Below are positions 45,025 through 55,814 of a stretch of 64,000 nt of DNA, piece after piece. Source of the stretch: Cordilura impudica (Eukaryota > Arthropoda > Insecta > Diptera > Scathophagidae). The DNA lies in contig OY821519.1 of the NCBI GenBank assembly GCA_963682025.1, positions 10,529,668 through 10,593,667 on the forward strand, read 5' to 3'. Made by a program: the position numbers and the translations under genes. The notes under the pieces are model-generated. The model saw nothing but the letters and a program-made list of their open reading frames with translations, was not told where the DNA came from and made no database searches. Position 1 is the first letter of the stretch, and each line of letters opens with the position of its first letter.

Positions 45025-45030
45025 CATTTT

Positions 45031-45828
45031 TTTTATACCCTATACCACTATGTGGTTTGGGTATAATGACTTTGTGCTGCTGTTTGTAACAACCAAAAAT
45101 ATTTGACCTAGACCCATCTTTAATTATACCGATCGAATCAGAATCACTTTCTGAGTTGATTTAACAATGTCCGTCCGTCCGTCCGTCTGTGTGTCCATGT
45201 AAAGCTTGTAATCAAACTGCAGGTCGCAAATATGAATATGTTTTGATGAAATTTGGTATATAAGCTTTTATCGGCCATGGGATGAACGCTATTGAAATTG
45301 GTGAGAATCGGTCCATGTTCAGACCTAGCCCCCATACAAATGACCCCTATGAAATCAACATATATTGCCATAAGATCCAAATTATCATACAAATCTTAGT
45401 CAAATTGGGTTTGTATGTATATATTACATCCATTAATCAGTAGTCCAAAAATGATCCCTATTGGACAACTCTTAGTCATAGGCCCCATATAGAGCTGCTT
45501 CCCGATCTTCACTTAAATCTATCAAGAAACAAAAATATTGCACTGATTCTTCTCAAATTTTGTTTGTATATATTTTGGCAAAATACAAGAGACTTTACCA
45601 AACATGGTCAGGATCGGTCTATTTTTGGGCCTAGTCCCCATATAGATATAGCATCCGATATGAACTTTTTCATATCTGCAGCCGAAAAAATTAATAAAAA
45701 TACCACTCGAATTTGGTTTATGTTTATTTACTATATCCAGTTAGTTGGGCCTGAGAGACAGGGTCTCTAAACACATGGTATAGGGTATCGTATAGTCGGT
45801 CTAGACCGACTATAATTTTCTTACTTGT
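45031..45828 (-). mobile_element. INE-1-like element, copy D6, nested in Transib
   Basis: Complete: TTTTATACCCTATACCACTA at the left, GTCCGTCCGTCCGTCTGTG near 45,170, and the perfect palindrome GTCGGTCTAGACCGAC with TATAATTTTCTTACTTGTTA at the right. It lies 40 bp inside the Transib left end. The apparent open frames match those in the other D copies and are not genes. Confidence 0.85.
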
Positions 45829-46175
45829 TATTTTTGAATGACTGTAACTTTTTTGATTTAAAAGATTTTGAAGTGAAATAAATTTTATATAATTTTGTGG
45901 CTTCCATACTATTAATGATAAAAATTTAAAATCACTGAGTCATTCTGAAATTTAAAAAAAAAGTCCAAATTTTTCAAAAATCTCCTACTTAATAGAGCAT
46001 AACTCCTGCCAGTCAAAAGCAGTTAGAAAAAATCTTGCACTCTTCTATAGTCCGAACCCTCCCCTATACTCCTATACCCCATTATACACCCGCCAGTTTC
46101 CGCCCGTGTGTACCAGAACAATTTTTCTGACCCAAGGTTAGATATTTTCTGCAAAATTTATGAATACAAAAGTTG

Positions 46176-46321
46176 TCCACTATGTGGTTAGGATATATTA
46201 AGTTTGAGGTGATGTTTGTAACTGCCAAAAATATTGGACCTTTATCCATCTTTTATTATACGGATCGACTCAAAAACACTTTCTGAGTCGATTAAACGAT
46301 GTCAGTCCGTCCGTCTGAGTG
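46176..46321 (-). mobile_element. INE-1-like fragment D10 between 18-bp direct repeats
   Basis: Runs from CCACTATGTGGTTAGG through TTATTATACGGATCGACTCA to GTCAGTCCGTCCGTCTGAGTG, the 3' part of the D family in reverse. TTATGAATACAAAAGTTG occurs exactly on both sides (46,158-46,175 and 46,322-46,339). Confidence 0.75.
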
Positions 46322-46778
46322 TTATGAATACAAAAGTTGGTCGTACCGGTGCATCGCGGTGTATTTTTTTGCGTGTCGGTAGAGTTGTCAGGAGTTGTTA
46401 TATACTTATAAAAAGGGTACATTTACATAGGTATCTTTCAAAAACATTAATAGTCTGAATTAGAATTATATAGTTTAAATACCTGACAAAATGAGAAACA
46501 ATTTAAATAATAGGTAAATGGTAAAAAAAAAAACTATTGCGACATAGCCCTTTAAGATATGAGCAGGTATGCTTCACCTTTTAAAAGGGGTTAGGGTGTG
46601 GGTTTTTTATGCTTCTAAAAGTTTTTAATAAAAGATAAAAATTTGTAAATAGTAAAAAAAAATTATTGCGACATAACACTTTAAGATATGAGGGTGTCGG
46701 TTTTTTATGCTTCTAAAAGTGGTAATAAATGATAAAAATTTTTATTTTAGATAATTGCAAGAAAGAGTAGTTATAATA

Positions 46779-48687
46779 ATGTTTCCACAAATATTATTCA
46801 TTACAATTTGTGCAATAGCTAAGTACTGTTATAGAGATCTGGCAGATATTTATTTTCAACGAAATGATGTAGTCGATGTAATTTTGCACATAGTGAGCAA
46901 CGACTTCTTTAAGAATTGTAACCTAGAAGACAGTGAAATACACAAAGGAAAAATTACTAATTTTGCATCGAATTTGAAAAGACGGTACATTGAATCTCTC
47001 ATAGCAAGGCAAAGATGTACAAACGTTACCAAGACTGGTTAATAAAGGAACTTATTTTTGAGAGTGCATCTACAACTGCCAACGAAAGTGGAAAAAAGGG
47101 TCGACCAGCAAAACCAATTGACGGATATAGTGAAAGATCTCGAAGGCGCAAGCTGGAGAATATCAATGAAGAAATTTCTCAAAGAATTATTAAGGATTCA
47201 TGTTTGCACCAAATTCAACCAACCCGAAATAAAAAAATAAAATTGAAATAATTGAAAAAATAGTAGAAGCGAGCCCAAGGCGCACAAAGAGGATTTTGAA
47301 AAGCATTCCTACACCAGAGTATCGAGATTTAGTTTCTGCCAAAAAAGAATGCTTACCTTCACAATCTGCTATTAGTGTCACTTCAACATCAGCAGAAATA
47401 ACATTGCAGGATCTCCTTGAACATGCTGCAGAACGATTGCTAAATACGCTTGATACTGATCATTTAAAAAAAATTGGTAATGGCAATGGGATGTGATGGA
47501 TCCTCTGGTCAGAAACAATACATGCAATTTAATGCCGAAAATTCATCAGATGCTAATTTATTTATGGTATCTTTAGTTCCATTGCGCTTAACAAAAAGGT
47601 TTAGCGTCTTAGAGCCGTCAACTAGTAGATCAACAGAAATTGATATATGGAAAAATGAAATTACTTCTTCAACAAAGTATTGCAGACCAATAAAATTTGC
47701 ATTCAAAAAGGAAACCAAAGATGTCATAACTGAAGAAGTTCAAAAAATAAAAGATCAAATTAAGGAACTTCAACCAGTAATATTTAAATTTGATGACCAA
47801 GACATTGAAGTACATTTTAAAATGTGTCTCACAATGATTGATGGAAAAGTTGCACAAGGTTTAACTGGAACAAAGTCAACGTCAAGCTGCATTATATGCC
47901 AAAAGACATCAAGTCAATTAAGCCAACCCCCACCAGAAGACCATAGTTTTAAGGAAGCCTACGAATTTGGAATGTCCCCTCCTCATGCTAGAATACGTTT
48001 CATGGAGCATATTCTTAAATTGGGTTATGATTTGGAATTTGGTCCGTTAGGCGAAACAGTGAGAAAAACAAAGAAAATGAAGAAAAGAGAAAGCAAAAAA
48101 AAAACAAATTCAACAAAAATATCTACAGCTAGGCCTAGTAATCGACCAACCAAAACAAGGGGAAGGAAACACAAATGATGGAAATACCGCAAGGAGATTT
48201 TTTTCCGATCCGGAAACTGCAGCATCTATCAGAATTAATAAGACGATTCAAAATCATATTACAAGTTCTAGCATGCAGCAGAAAGATAAATGCAAAAAAA
48301 TTTGGAGAGTACGCCAATAAAACAGCTATACTTTATAATGAAAAATACTCTTGGAGATATATGCCATCCACAGTTCATAAAATTTTGTACCATGGGGAAC
48401 AAATAATTCAAAACAATATGCTACCAATAGGAGATCTATCTGAAGAAGCGCAAGAAAAAAGGAACTAAGACTACAGATTCTTTCGCGAGCACAACACAAG
48501 GAAAATGTCCAGATGTTGTACTAATGAAGACCTTATCACTATTTTGTTGTGCACTTCAGATCCATATATGTCCAACATTCGTCAAAAATGGAAAACTAGC
48601 TCTATTGAATTAGACGAAGAAGCTAAACAACTTCTAGAAGATGAAAATCAAGGCTATTTAGAAAAAATTTTTACTAAAATTGGTTGA
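46779..48687 (+). pseudogene. Transib (RAG1-core-like) transposase, copy 2, broken
   Basis: Reading across frames: an N-terminal region with CYRDLADIYFQRNDV, KITNFASNLKRRYIE, KGRPAKPIDGYSERSRRRK near 47,090-47,150, GCDGSSGQ with the first Asp at 47495-47497, MIDGK with the second Asp at 47840-47842, zinc ligands CIIC near 47,890, FGMSPPHARIRFMEHILKLG near 47,968-48,025, NTNDGNTARRFF near 48,170, FGEYANKTAILYNEKYSWRY, PSTVHKIL, and LPIGDLSEEAQEKRN near 48,420-48,465 with the catalytic Glu. TAA at 48466-48468 interrupts it there; the frame continues to 48,687. In RAG1 the same order (DGMGD, CxLC, and the SEGNESGNK Glu block) forms the recombinase core. Damage: 1-bp loss near 46,997, about 125 bp missing near 47,316, 23 bp missing before the first Asp, a shift in the A-run near 48,100, and a small deletion near 48,230. 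Confidence 0.9.
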
Positions 48688-48760
48688 TTTAAAGTACTTT
48701 TTCATTACACTAACAATAAGTTACACTTTTTTTTTAAATAGCTAAAAAAATTTTCTTGAT

Positions 48761-49017
48761 TTAAAAATTTATATATTTTGTAAATTTACAATAAAAATTG
48801 GTATAGAAATATTTAAAAAGACAATAAAAAAATTTAACTAAAGCAAAAACAAACGAGTTTTTCATTGAAACTTCTCTATCTTTAACCAATATAAGGTAAC
48901 TTTTACGTTCGCTGCTTAATAAATTATATTTTAACTCGGGATCTTTCAAAAAAAAACAACCTTTGGCCCTTGTGCACATTAGGACTAAAAAGTTTACGGG
49001 GGTCAAAGTTTGGCATT
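48761..49017 (-). pseudogene. Copy 2 counterpart of the small antisense ORF
   Basis: Same reading as 15,889-16,092 but broken in the run of T (minus strand) near 48,952. It is probably non-functional. Confidence 0.2.
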
Positions 49018-49293
49018 TTCTGAAAAAATTAACTTAAAAAATTGTTAAAAAGTATTAGTTGTACAATTAACTGAAAAAATAAGACATTATATTAAAAAAC
49101 ACCTTTTTTACCTTGTAACACTTCACGTTTGTACTAAAATTCAACTACAAATGAAAATGTATTTTAAATCCTCCGTAACTTTTTTTATTTTCGGTCGAGA
49201 ATCACGTTTTATAGCAAAACTTAAAGGCTAAAGTCTCACATACCAAACAAAAAAAAACGCATATCAAAATTCCAATCCAATCAAAAGTTATAG

Positions 49294-49329
49294 ATTTTTG
49301 ACCGCCTTCTCGTCAAATGGTCCACTGTG
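49294..49329 (-). repeat. Transib right terminal inverted repeat (RSS-like)
   Basis: On the minus strand CACAGTG, a 21-base spacer, then TCAAAAATC, which matches 7 of 9 bases of the RSS nonamer. The same end is conserved in copy 1 at 16,372-16,407. Confidence 0.8.
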
Positions 49330-49334
49330 CGTCG
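49330..49334 (+). repeat. Transib target-site duplication, right
   Basis: CGTCG directly after the last base of the element, matching 44,984-44,988. Confidence 0.9.
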
Positions 49335-49799
49335 CATTTATTTTCCATTTTTCTTTGACGTCTCTGCTCAATAATGATCACTTATTGAATGAAGTAATTC
49401 AATTTTTAAAAGTTCTGATTCCTTTAATTTGCAAACGACTAAAGTTGATGTTTACAAAATAAATAAAATTAAAAAAAAAAACTAAGGCGGTTTCGCAGCT
49501 TATTTTTTTTAGCATTTTTGCTGTAGCGTCTTATAAAAAAAAACATCTAAATTAAAAAATCAAAAAAATTTAAATTTAAATAAAAATGAATTTGCTGCCC
49601 AAAAAACTTAAACATGGGTGATTTTTTCACCCTGAACAAATTCCCCAATCCCATACAAATTTTTGGGGAGAAAGTTAATTTTTTTGTGGAATGGTTCATT
49701 GATGACTAAGTACTCGGCGCCTGGTAAGCATAGTGAATCAATTTTCAAGTCAAAGGCCTTTGGATCCCGGGCAAGACCGGGTAAAAACAGCTAGTTATA

Positions 49800-51828
49800 A
49801 ATAAACTATGTGCTAACTAAAAACTAAGGCTAATCGGTTGACCAGTAAGAACCTCGTTGAGCGCGACTTGTAAACAGCTGCTAACCTTTCATTATGAAGT
49901 TTTGTTATTTGTGCTAAATGTAATGTTTACCTCTCTGTGGAACGAGATATCATCTGTTTTGAGAAATGTTATAATAAAGATTAATTTACCTAATATCACG
50001 AATATTTCTGAAAAATAAAAACAAATATTACTAATGAATCTGGTATTTTATTTCATATTCATACAAGCTCTGAGTGGCGTTGTCAATATACGACATACGG
50101 CTTTATCGCCATCCTTTGTACCAATTTTCAGATTTTCAGCTTGTTATAAATTATTTTTGACATGGAAAGGGTTAAACTTAGATGCCTTAATTTGTGACAA
50201 AATGTGTCACGCGCCCATCTCTATGCCGTTTTTTGTCTTTGTTTTTTATTACTGTGATATTTTTTTTAAGTGTTGCAGAATTATTTTAATATTTTTTATT
50301 AAAAAAAGTAAAATAAAAAAAATAAAAGGTTAATTCCCTGAATTAATCGGTTCTGATGCTATAATAACTTTCTTCCATGACTTCTTACATTTTTTACATT
50401 TACTGAATTTAGTGAGAAACGAAAACCAGCCTATTACGTAAAAAAAATGCTGTATTTATGATTATTAATCAATAAATAATTATAATATTTTTTAAAACTA
50501 CGACTTGTGTGAATTAATCGCCATTTTGTGTACCATCGATTATTGTTTAAAATGTTCATAAGTATACGTTACAAGCAAATCTGATTGTGATTGTGATTGT
50601 GGGATCTTCGAAAAGCTTTGTTTCATTTCGCTTTCGAAATAAATAAAATATAATTCTATTTTTTCTCATAGTTAAACAGTTAAACTTGACCGAATGGTTT
50701 TCTTAAATTTTAGCTGCTTTTTCTTTAATATCGTAATCGTTTTTTCAACTTTCCCCTTTCTTTAAAATACCACACAGAACATTATCGATAATGTTAATAA
50801 GCCGTCTAAAATGGGCATATAAAAACAATTTAGCCAAAGCTATAAAAATAAATAAATAACTTATTTTTTAAATAAAAGGAAAATAAACTTCAAAGTCTTA
50901 ACATAAAATAAGAGTTTCATAAAACGTCATTGAACGCCTACTTAAAAAAATATACAACCCTTTATATTTTATTGCCTCTTTTCATTTTTTTTCCTTTTTT
51001 CCTTTCAACTGGTACAAAAATAATATGGTTATTTGAAGACCCCTTTTCCTGTATTTATTATAATGATTTACAGTAAAATACAAAAAAAGAAAAAAAAACG
51101 CCTGAAATTCACTTGTATGATCTTCAGTGGGTTACATTTTCCTTATACGAGTAAGCATGAACACAACATGTTACATACGAGTATAAAGGAATGAGTGTTT
51201 GTATATGTATAGTATATATTTATAGGTATTTCTATTAAGTAACCATATTCATTTCATTACATTTCGCTCTCATTGCTGTTTAGTTTGAAGTAAGTAAATA
51301 TTTGCCTCAAGGGTAATTTTCAAATTTATTACTTTAAGCTTCGGCTAATGGTCATTTGTTGTTCCAGAACCAACATTTATTTGTTACAATTCATCCAAAC
51401 ACACAAACACACACACACACATTCATGAAAACAAACAAGAAATTGTTTTCTGTTATCCTTGTGAATTTGTTAATGGTCATTGGTGTAGTTTGTTGTGTTA
51501 AGGAAATGTTTAAAATTGTTTTAAAATTTTATATTGTCCGAGAATTTGTTTAGCAATAAAATGTTATTAGTGTCTTCTATTTAGAAGGTTTTCTTTCTCT
51601 AGGGACTAAAAGTGACCATATAGCCACCCCTTTGAAAGTGTAATAAAAAATTACCTATCAGTTTTTAAATTGTGAGGATTTTAAATAAAAATAACTTTTG
51701 TTCACACTAAAAAAAAATTGTATCGGTTTTTTCAAATTAATTTAAAAATTTTAAGAACAGCAATAATAATCGCGTTTCCTTCCTAAAATTCAACTGAGAG
51801 CGAGCAGCGTCAATAATTGAATTTATTA
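49800..51828. other. AT-rich stretch without recognised content
   Basis: GATTGTGATTGTGATTGTGG near 50,582 and CACA repeats near 51,400 are simple repeats. The open frame at 50,034-50,333 is hydrophobic and has no motif. No gene or transposon end was found. Confidence 0.4.
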
Positions 51829-51831
51829 GCT

Positions 51832-52052
51832 ACACAGAGAAAAAGTATTCGCCAACTAAAGTGTAACAATTCTATTTTCGATTGTATCAATAAAAATTTA
51901 ATAGCATCTGCAAATTTTCTATTATGATACAATATTTACTGTTAAGGCAATAGAATTGTAGTCATAGTGAACCCGAAAATCGGTTGCTAGCATTATCGCA
52001 CTTCGGTTGGCAACAAATTCGATAGCCACAATGAATCTGTTCTCTGTGTGTA
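51832..52052. mobile_element. Possible MITE with ACACAGAGA ends
   Basis: ACACAGAGAAAAAG near 51,832 and TTCTCTGTGTG near 52,040 are short inverted repeats around a non-coding 220-bp segment. Ends of this kind are common in fly MITEs, but the match is only about 9 bp. Confidence 0.35.
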
Positions 52053-52328
52053 CTCCAAAATTGGTTTTAGATGGAACTTTATCCCCAAAAGTCGAAGTAA
52101 ATTGACCCTGGCCTATTATTGTTCTCATTGCACCATTTATTTCCATACAACATATAACAAAACTTTCTGTATTCTATTACCATCAAAAATATCATACTTT
52201 ACGATTGATATATCAGATGACGCCTAGTAGTACCAGGATTTTCCGTTTCGGAAGCCTAAATATTTCCGACTTTCCATCAAATGTAACGAAACTCGTTTTA
52301 AGATTAAGCCTAAATGAATATTTTGTAA

Positions 52329-52680
52329 TCTATAATATTAATAGGCAAGGCGATTTTTTGTGACGGATATAAAAATTGTTGTTAATAACCGATTTTGACC
52401 AAACATACCTCATTTGAAAGATATTTCTTTTTAGTTGTCCACCAGATTTACAGATTTACACCGTCTGGAACATTTTTTTGGAGTAATGCTCATTTAAAGT
52501 TGCTACTAATACGTACATAAAACACACACGTTTATTATAAATATCAAAAGCCCTGTGTTGAATTGTGAATCTGCTAAAATTGATTAGCATACCTTTAGGC
52601 TCCTATAAAATTATTTAATAAATGAAAAAATAAAATTTCCTAGAATATGCACTCGAATTTATAGGGCTGGGCTCTGCTAG
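52329..52680 (+). mobile_element. Helitron-like element, copy H7
   Basis: Starts TCTATAATATTAATAGGC after A and ends GGGCTGGGCTCTG-CTAG before T. The hairpin is damaged (GCACTCGAATTTATAGGGC). Length 352 bp. Confidence 0.75.
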
Positions 52681-52816
52681 TATTATAAAATCATTTTTTC
52701 TGATTCGACATAACCAGGACTCCCATGGGTTGTCTCCTCAGAATACGCTACGGTTTAGATATATCTGACAGACCTGTATTCCTTTGGTGGCCTAATTTCA
52801 CATTTAAATAAAAAAA

Positions 52817-53085
52817 ATCAGTAAGAAAATTATAGTCGAGCTAGACCGACTTTTCTAAGGCAATAACTGGATATGGCAAATAAGCATAAACCAAATTTAG
52901 AGTAGTACTGTTACTAATTTGTGTAGTGCAGATATGAAAATGTTTTTTTGTGATTATTTTTTACATGGGGATTGGTCAATAAAATTTATATAGACCAAAT
53001 TTTAAATAAATCTATATAATATCTTTGTTTTTTTTTTTTTATATATTTAAATGAAGATCTTGAATCAGCTTTATGTGGGGACTAT
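52817..53085 (+). mobile_element. INE-1-like fragment, copy D9
   Basis: CAGTAAGAAAATTATAGTCG with a damaged palindrome, then AGCATAAACCAAATTTAGAG and GTGGGGACTATGACTACAAG. It ends where the E-family copy begins, so the E copy probably interrupted or replaced its 3' part. Confidence 0.6.
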
Positions 53086-53091
53086 GACTAC

Positions 53092-53655
53092 AAGTAGGAG
53101 TGTTAAATTCATCTGTGCCGAATATCTGATACCCTCCACCCGAGTTCTAAACACAATATTATAACCAAGGTTATTAACAGTAAGAGACAAAAAATCAGTG
53201 ATGTTTTAAATTAATAAGATAATTAACAACAAATTTATTAAATAATAATATTTTTATTTGTTTCCTCTTAGCGATATACGGGTATAGAAATTTTTGGCTT
53301 GTGTACAAGAGAAAAAAAAGCAACAATCAAACAAAAATATGTATGCATCGCCGATATATATGTGTATGTATTGCCGATACGTATAAACATTTTTCACTAT
53401 TTTTAATTTTTTATATAGCAATTTTATCTGGGTATCTTTATATTTTCGTACTTCATTCCACACCTATGTGGTCTAGAGGCTCCAAATTACATACCAAACT
53501 GCTGCTGATTATGAAAAACATTTTAAGTCTAAGTAATGCGACACATGCGACCTATGGCGGACAGAATGTTTTCTAAAGACAGACAGATAGACTTCTAGTT
53601 TTATGATGTCTCTGGAACATATTTCGGTGAGTTACAAACGGATTGGCAGGGTATA
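53092..53655 (+). mobile_element. Second INE-1-like family, copy E3
   Basis: Starts CAAGTAGGAGTGTTAAATTC, then TGTGCCGAATATCTGATACC and CTCCACC. It has a GACAGACAGATAGAC tract near 53,578 and ends GGCAGGGTATAAAAAATG near 53,645, matching the E1 ends. The interior is diverged. Confidence 0.55.
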
Positions 53656-53721
53656 AAAAATGCTTATTAGTGTGTATAATATACAAACACATACACCAAA
53701 ATTTATCGATGTATATATCGA

Positions 53722-53998
53722 ATTTTTTTTCATTAATAACAACGTATGTCGCTATGTGTCGTTTTCTGAGAAAATAATTTGTCAGCGATCAAACGTAGGT
53801 TGACATACGTCGTTAGTGCTGCAAATTAATTTAATAAACATTTAAGTTACGTCGTTATTTAAAGAAAAAACTCAGAAATGGTCAGTATTTTTTTTTTAAA
53901 TTTAACACATGTAAAGAGCGTAAAAAATTAATATATTTGGCATCGTTAACTCAAAACTGACAAAAATGGACATACGCGGTTATTCCAGAAAACCACAG
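53722..53998 (-). mobile_element. MITE family A, copy 2 (one end missing)
   Basis: On the minus strand it starts CTGTGGTTTTCTGGAATAAC at 53,998 and follows copy 1 (32,617-32,890) closely, including CGACGTATGTCAACCTACGT and CGACATACGTTGTTATTA. It stops after about 277 bp, and the second end is missing. Confidence 0.8.
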
Positions 53999-54097
53999 AT
54001 ATATGATAGTCTGGATCATACGACAATTTTAGTTGATCTGGGCGCTAGGTTTGAACACCAATTTTCTCTAATTTCAATAGCGGTAGTCCTATACATT

Positions 54098-54308
54098 GAC
54101 ACATAGCATTGTATAATTTTATGTATGTGTTAGTAGGAACTTTAAATGTATTTTACTCCAAAAAATTTTTAAATTTTAAAATCTGTAGATCTGGTGGACA
54201 ACTAAAAAGAAATACCTTTCAAATAAGATACGTTTGGTCAAAATCTGGAGAAAGCTGTGGAACAAATCATCGGCCATAAAAAATCACCTTACCTATTAAT
54301 ATTGTAGA
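54098..54308 (-). mobile_element. Helitron-like element, 5' part, copy H8
   Basis: On the minus strand it starts TCTACAATATTAATAGGTAA and continues through the conserved GATTTTGACCAAACGTATCT block to TGCTATGTG near 54,100. The hairpin and CTAG end are missing. Confidence 0.7.
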
Positions 54309-54311
54309 TAA

Positions 54312-54715
54312 ACAAATTCCTCAAAATGACTGTGTTAAATATCTTCGAATGCTCATCGATAGAAGCTTACCGTACAAAGCGTATATAAAGCAAATAACAG
54401 CAATTAAATATTAAAACAAAACGACTCTTCTGATTACTGGTTTCAGAATTTTAAATTATAAGACTATTTTGAAACCTGTCTCGACGTGAGGGATACAACT
54501 ATGGAGAATAGCCAGTAAGTCTAACATTGAAATCTTTGCTAGATTTCGGCCAAAAACTCTTAGGTCGATAGTGAACGCTCCATGGTTTTTATCAATCCAA
54601 TCGATTCATGAAGATCTTTTTATTCCAAAGATTATAGAAGAAATCAGCAGATTTAGTAACAATTATTGAGAAAGGTTAAGGTCAAAAGGTTCCATGTACT
54701 GGATTTACCGTATCG
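54312..54715 (+). pseudogene. Jockey-type non-LTR retrotransposon ORF2 C-terminus
   Basis: The plus strand reads IPQNDCVKYLRMLIDRSLPY, then LNYKTILKPV, GIQLWRIASKSNIEIFARFR near 54,487-54,546, PKTLRSIVNAPWF near 54,550-54,590 and EEISRFSNNY near 54,630. This is the conserved tail after the reverse transcriptase in Jockey-clade elements. Frameshifts and stops are present. The fragment has no poly-A tail visible because the next element starts close by. Confidence 0.75.
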
Positions 54716-54754
54716 GAGCTAATTCTCATGCAGTTATGTTAAAATATGTAAATC

Positions 54755-55812
54755 TATTTTGTTCTGTTTTGTTCTACCGTTTTTCCCGATTTTGACCAAA
54801 CATATACTATTTGAAAGGTTCACCAGATTTACAGATTTTTTAAATTTTTTCCCTTATTTTAAGTAAATTGCATTTAAAGTTGTTACTAAGGCATACATAA
54901 AATTATACATATGCTATGTGTGTGTTGATGAGTTTATTATTTTCATTCACAATAATAAACCAAAGTAAAAAATTATAGTCGGTCTAGACCGACTATACGA
55001 TACCCTATACGATGGTTTAGAGACCCTATCTCTTCGGTCCAACTAATTCGATATAGAAAATAAGCATAAACCAAATTTGAATCTCATTATTATTAATTTT
55101 TTGGCTGCAGATATGAAAAAGTTCATATCGGATGCTATATTTATATGGGGACTAGATCGAAAAACGGCCGAATCCTGACCATACTTGGTAAAGTCACTTA
55201 TATTTTGAAATAATATATACAAACCAAATTTGAGAAAAATCTGTGCAATATTTTGGTTTTTTGATAGATTTAAGTGAATATCGGGAAGCAGCTCTATATG
55301 GGGCCTATGACTAAGAATTGTCTATAGGGATTATTTTTGGACTACTGATTGACGAATATAATAAGTACACACGAATCCAATTTTACTGAGATCTATATGA
55401 TAATTTGGATCTTATGGCAATTTATGTCGATTTCATAGCGGTCATTTGTATGGGGACTAGGTCTGAACATCGACCGAATTTCACCAATTTCAAAAGGATT
55501 CATCCTATGGTCGATAGAAGCTTATATACCAAATTTCATCAAAATATACTCATATTTGCGACCTGTAGTTTGATTACAAGGTTTACATGGACACACAGAT
55601 GGACGGACGGACATCGCTAAATCGACTCAAAAAGCGATTCTGAGTCCATCGGTATAATAAAAGATGGGTATAGGTCGAATATTTTTAGTTGTTACAAATA
55701 GCAGCACAAAGCCATTATACCCATTAAAAAGTGTTGGTTTGTGAATTGGCTAAGTTGAGAAATAAAGTTGCCTAGAAATTGCACTGGAATTTCGAGCGCT
55801 GTAATCTGCTAG
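54755..55812 (+). mobile_element. Helitron-like element, copy H9, split by an INE-1-like element
   Basis: The left part (54,755-54,964) matches H1 from GTTTTGTTCTACCG to CACAATAATAAACCA. The right part (55,728-55,812) continues exactly, AAAAGTGTTGGTTTGTGAAT, and ends CTGTAATCTG-CTAG before T. The first about 20 bp (TC end) are lost. H1 shows the uninterrupted sequence. Confidence 0.8.
54965..55727 (+). mobile_element. INE-1-like element, copy D7, nested in H9
   Basis: Starts AAGTAAAAAATTATAG with the perfect palindrome GTCGGTCTAGACCGAC and ends GCCATTATACCCA. The 3' hairpin CCACATAGTGG is absent. Boundaries are set by comparison with uninterrupted H1. Confidence 0.85.
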
Positions 55813-55814
55813 TA

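Larger units (their letters stand above)
44989..49329 (+). mobile_element. Transib copy 2, complete ends, with target duplication
   Basis: The 4.34-kb element begins CACAGTGGACCATATTTTGA and ends, on the minus strand, CACAGTGGACCATTTGACGA. Both ends continue with GAGAAGGCG and an AAAAA run. CGTCG flanks both sides. It contains an INE-1-like insertion (45,031-45,828), a smaller INE-1-like fragment (46,176-46,321) and the broken transposase gene on the plus strand. CACAGTG equals the heptamer of V(D)J recombination signals, as is known for Transib ends. Confidence 0.95.
44130..49794 (+). mobile_element. Helitron relic with Pif1 helicase tail, split by Transib
   Basis: The left part holds decayed Helitron replicase-helicase coding (44,302-44,716). 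The right end is a canonical Helitron terminus: hairpin CCCGG-GCAAGA-CCGGG (49,766-49,781), then TAAAAACAG and CTAG (49,791-49,794), followed by T. The Transib element (44,989-49,329) sits between coding end and 3' end, so it inserted into the Helitron's 3' region. The 5' TC end was not located; it may lie near the tandem array on the left. Confidence 0.75.

Noticed and set aside
54001..54100. Additional INE-1-like copy near GGGCGCTAGGTTTGAACACC
   Set aside because: A short piece resembles the D family middle, but no ends could be set.
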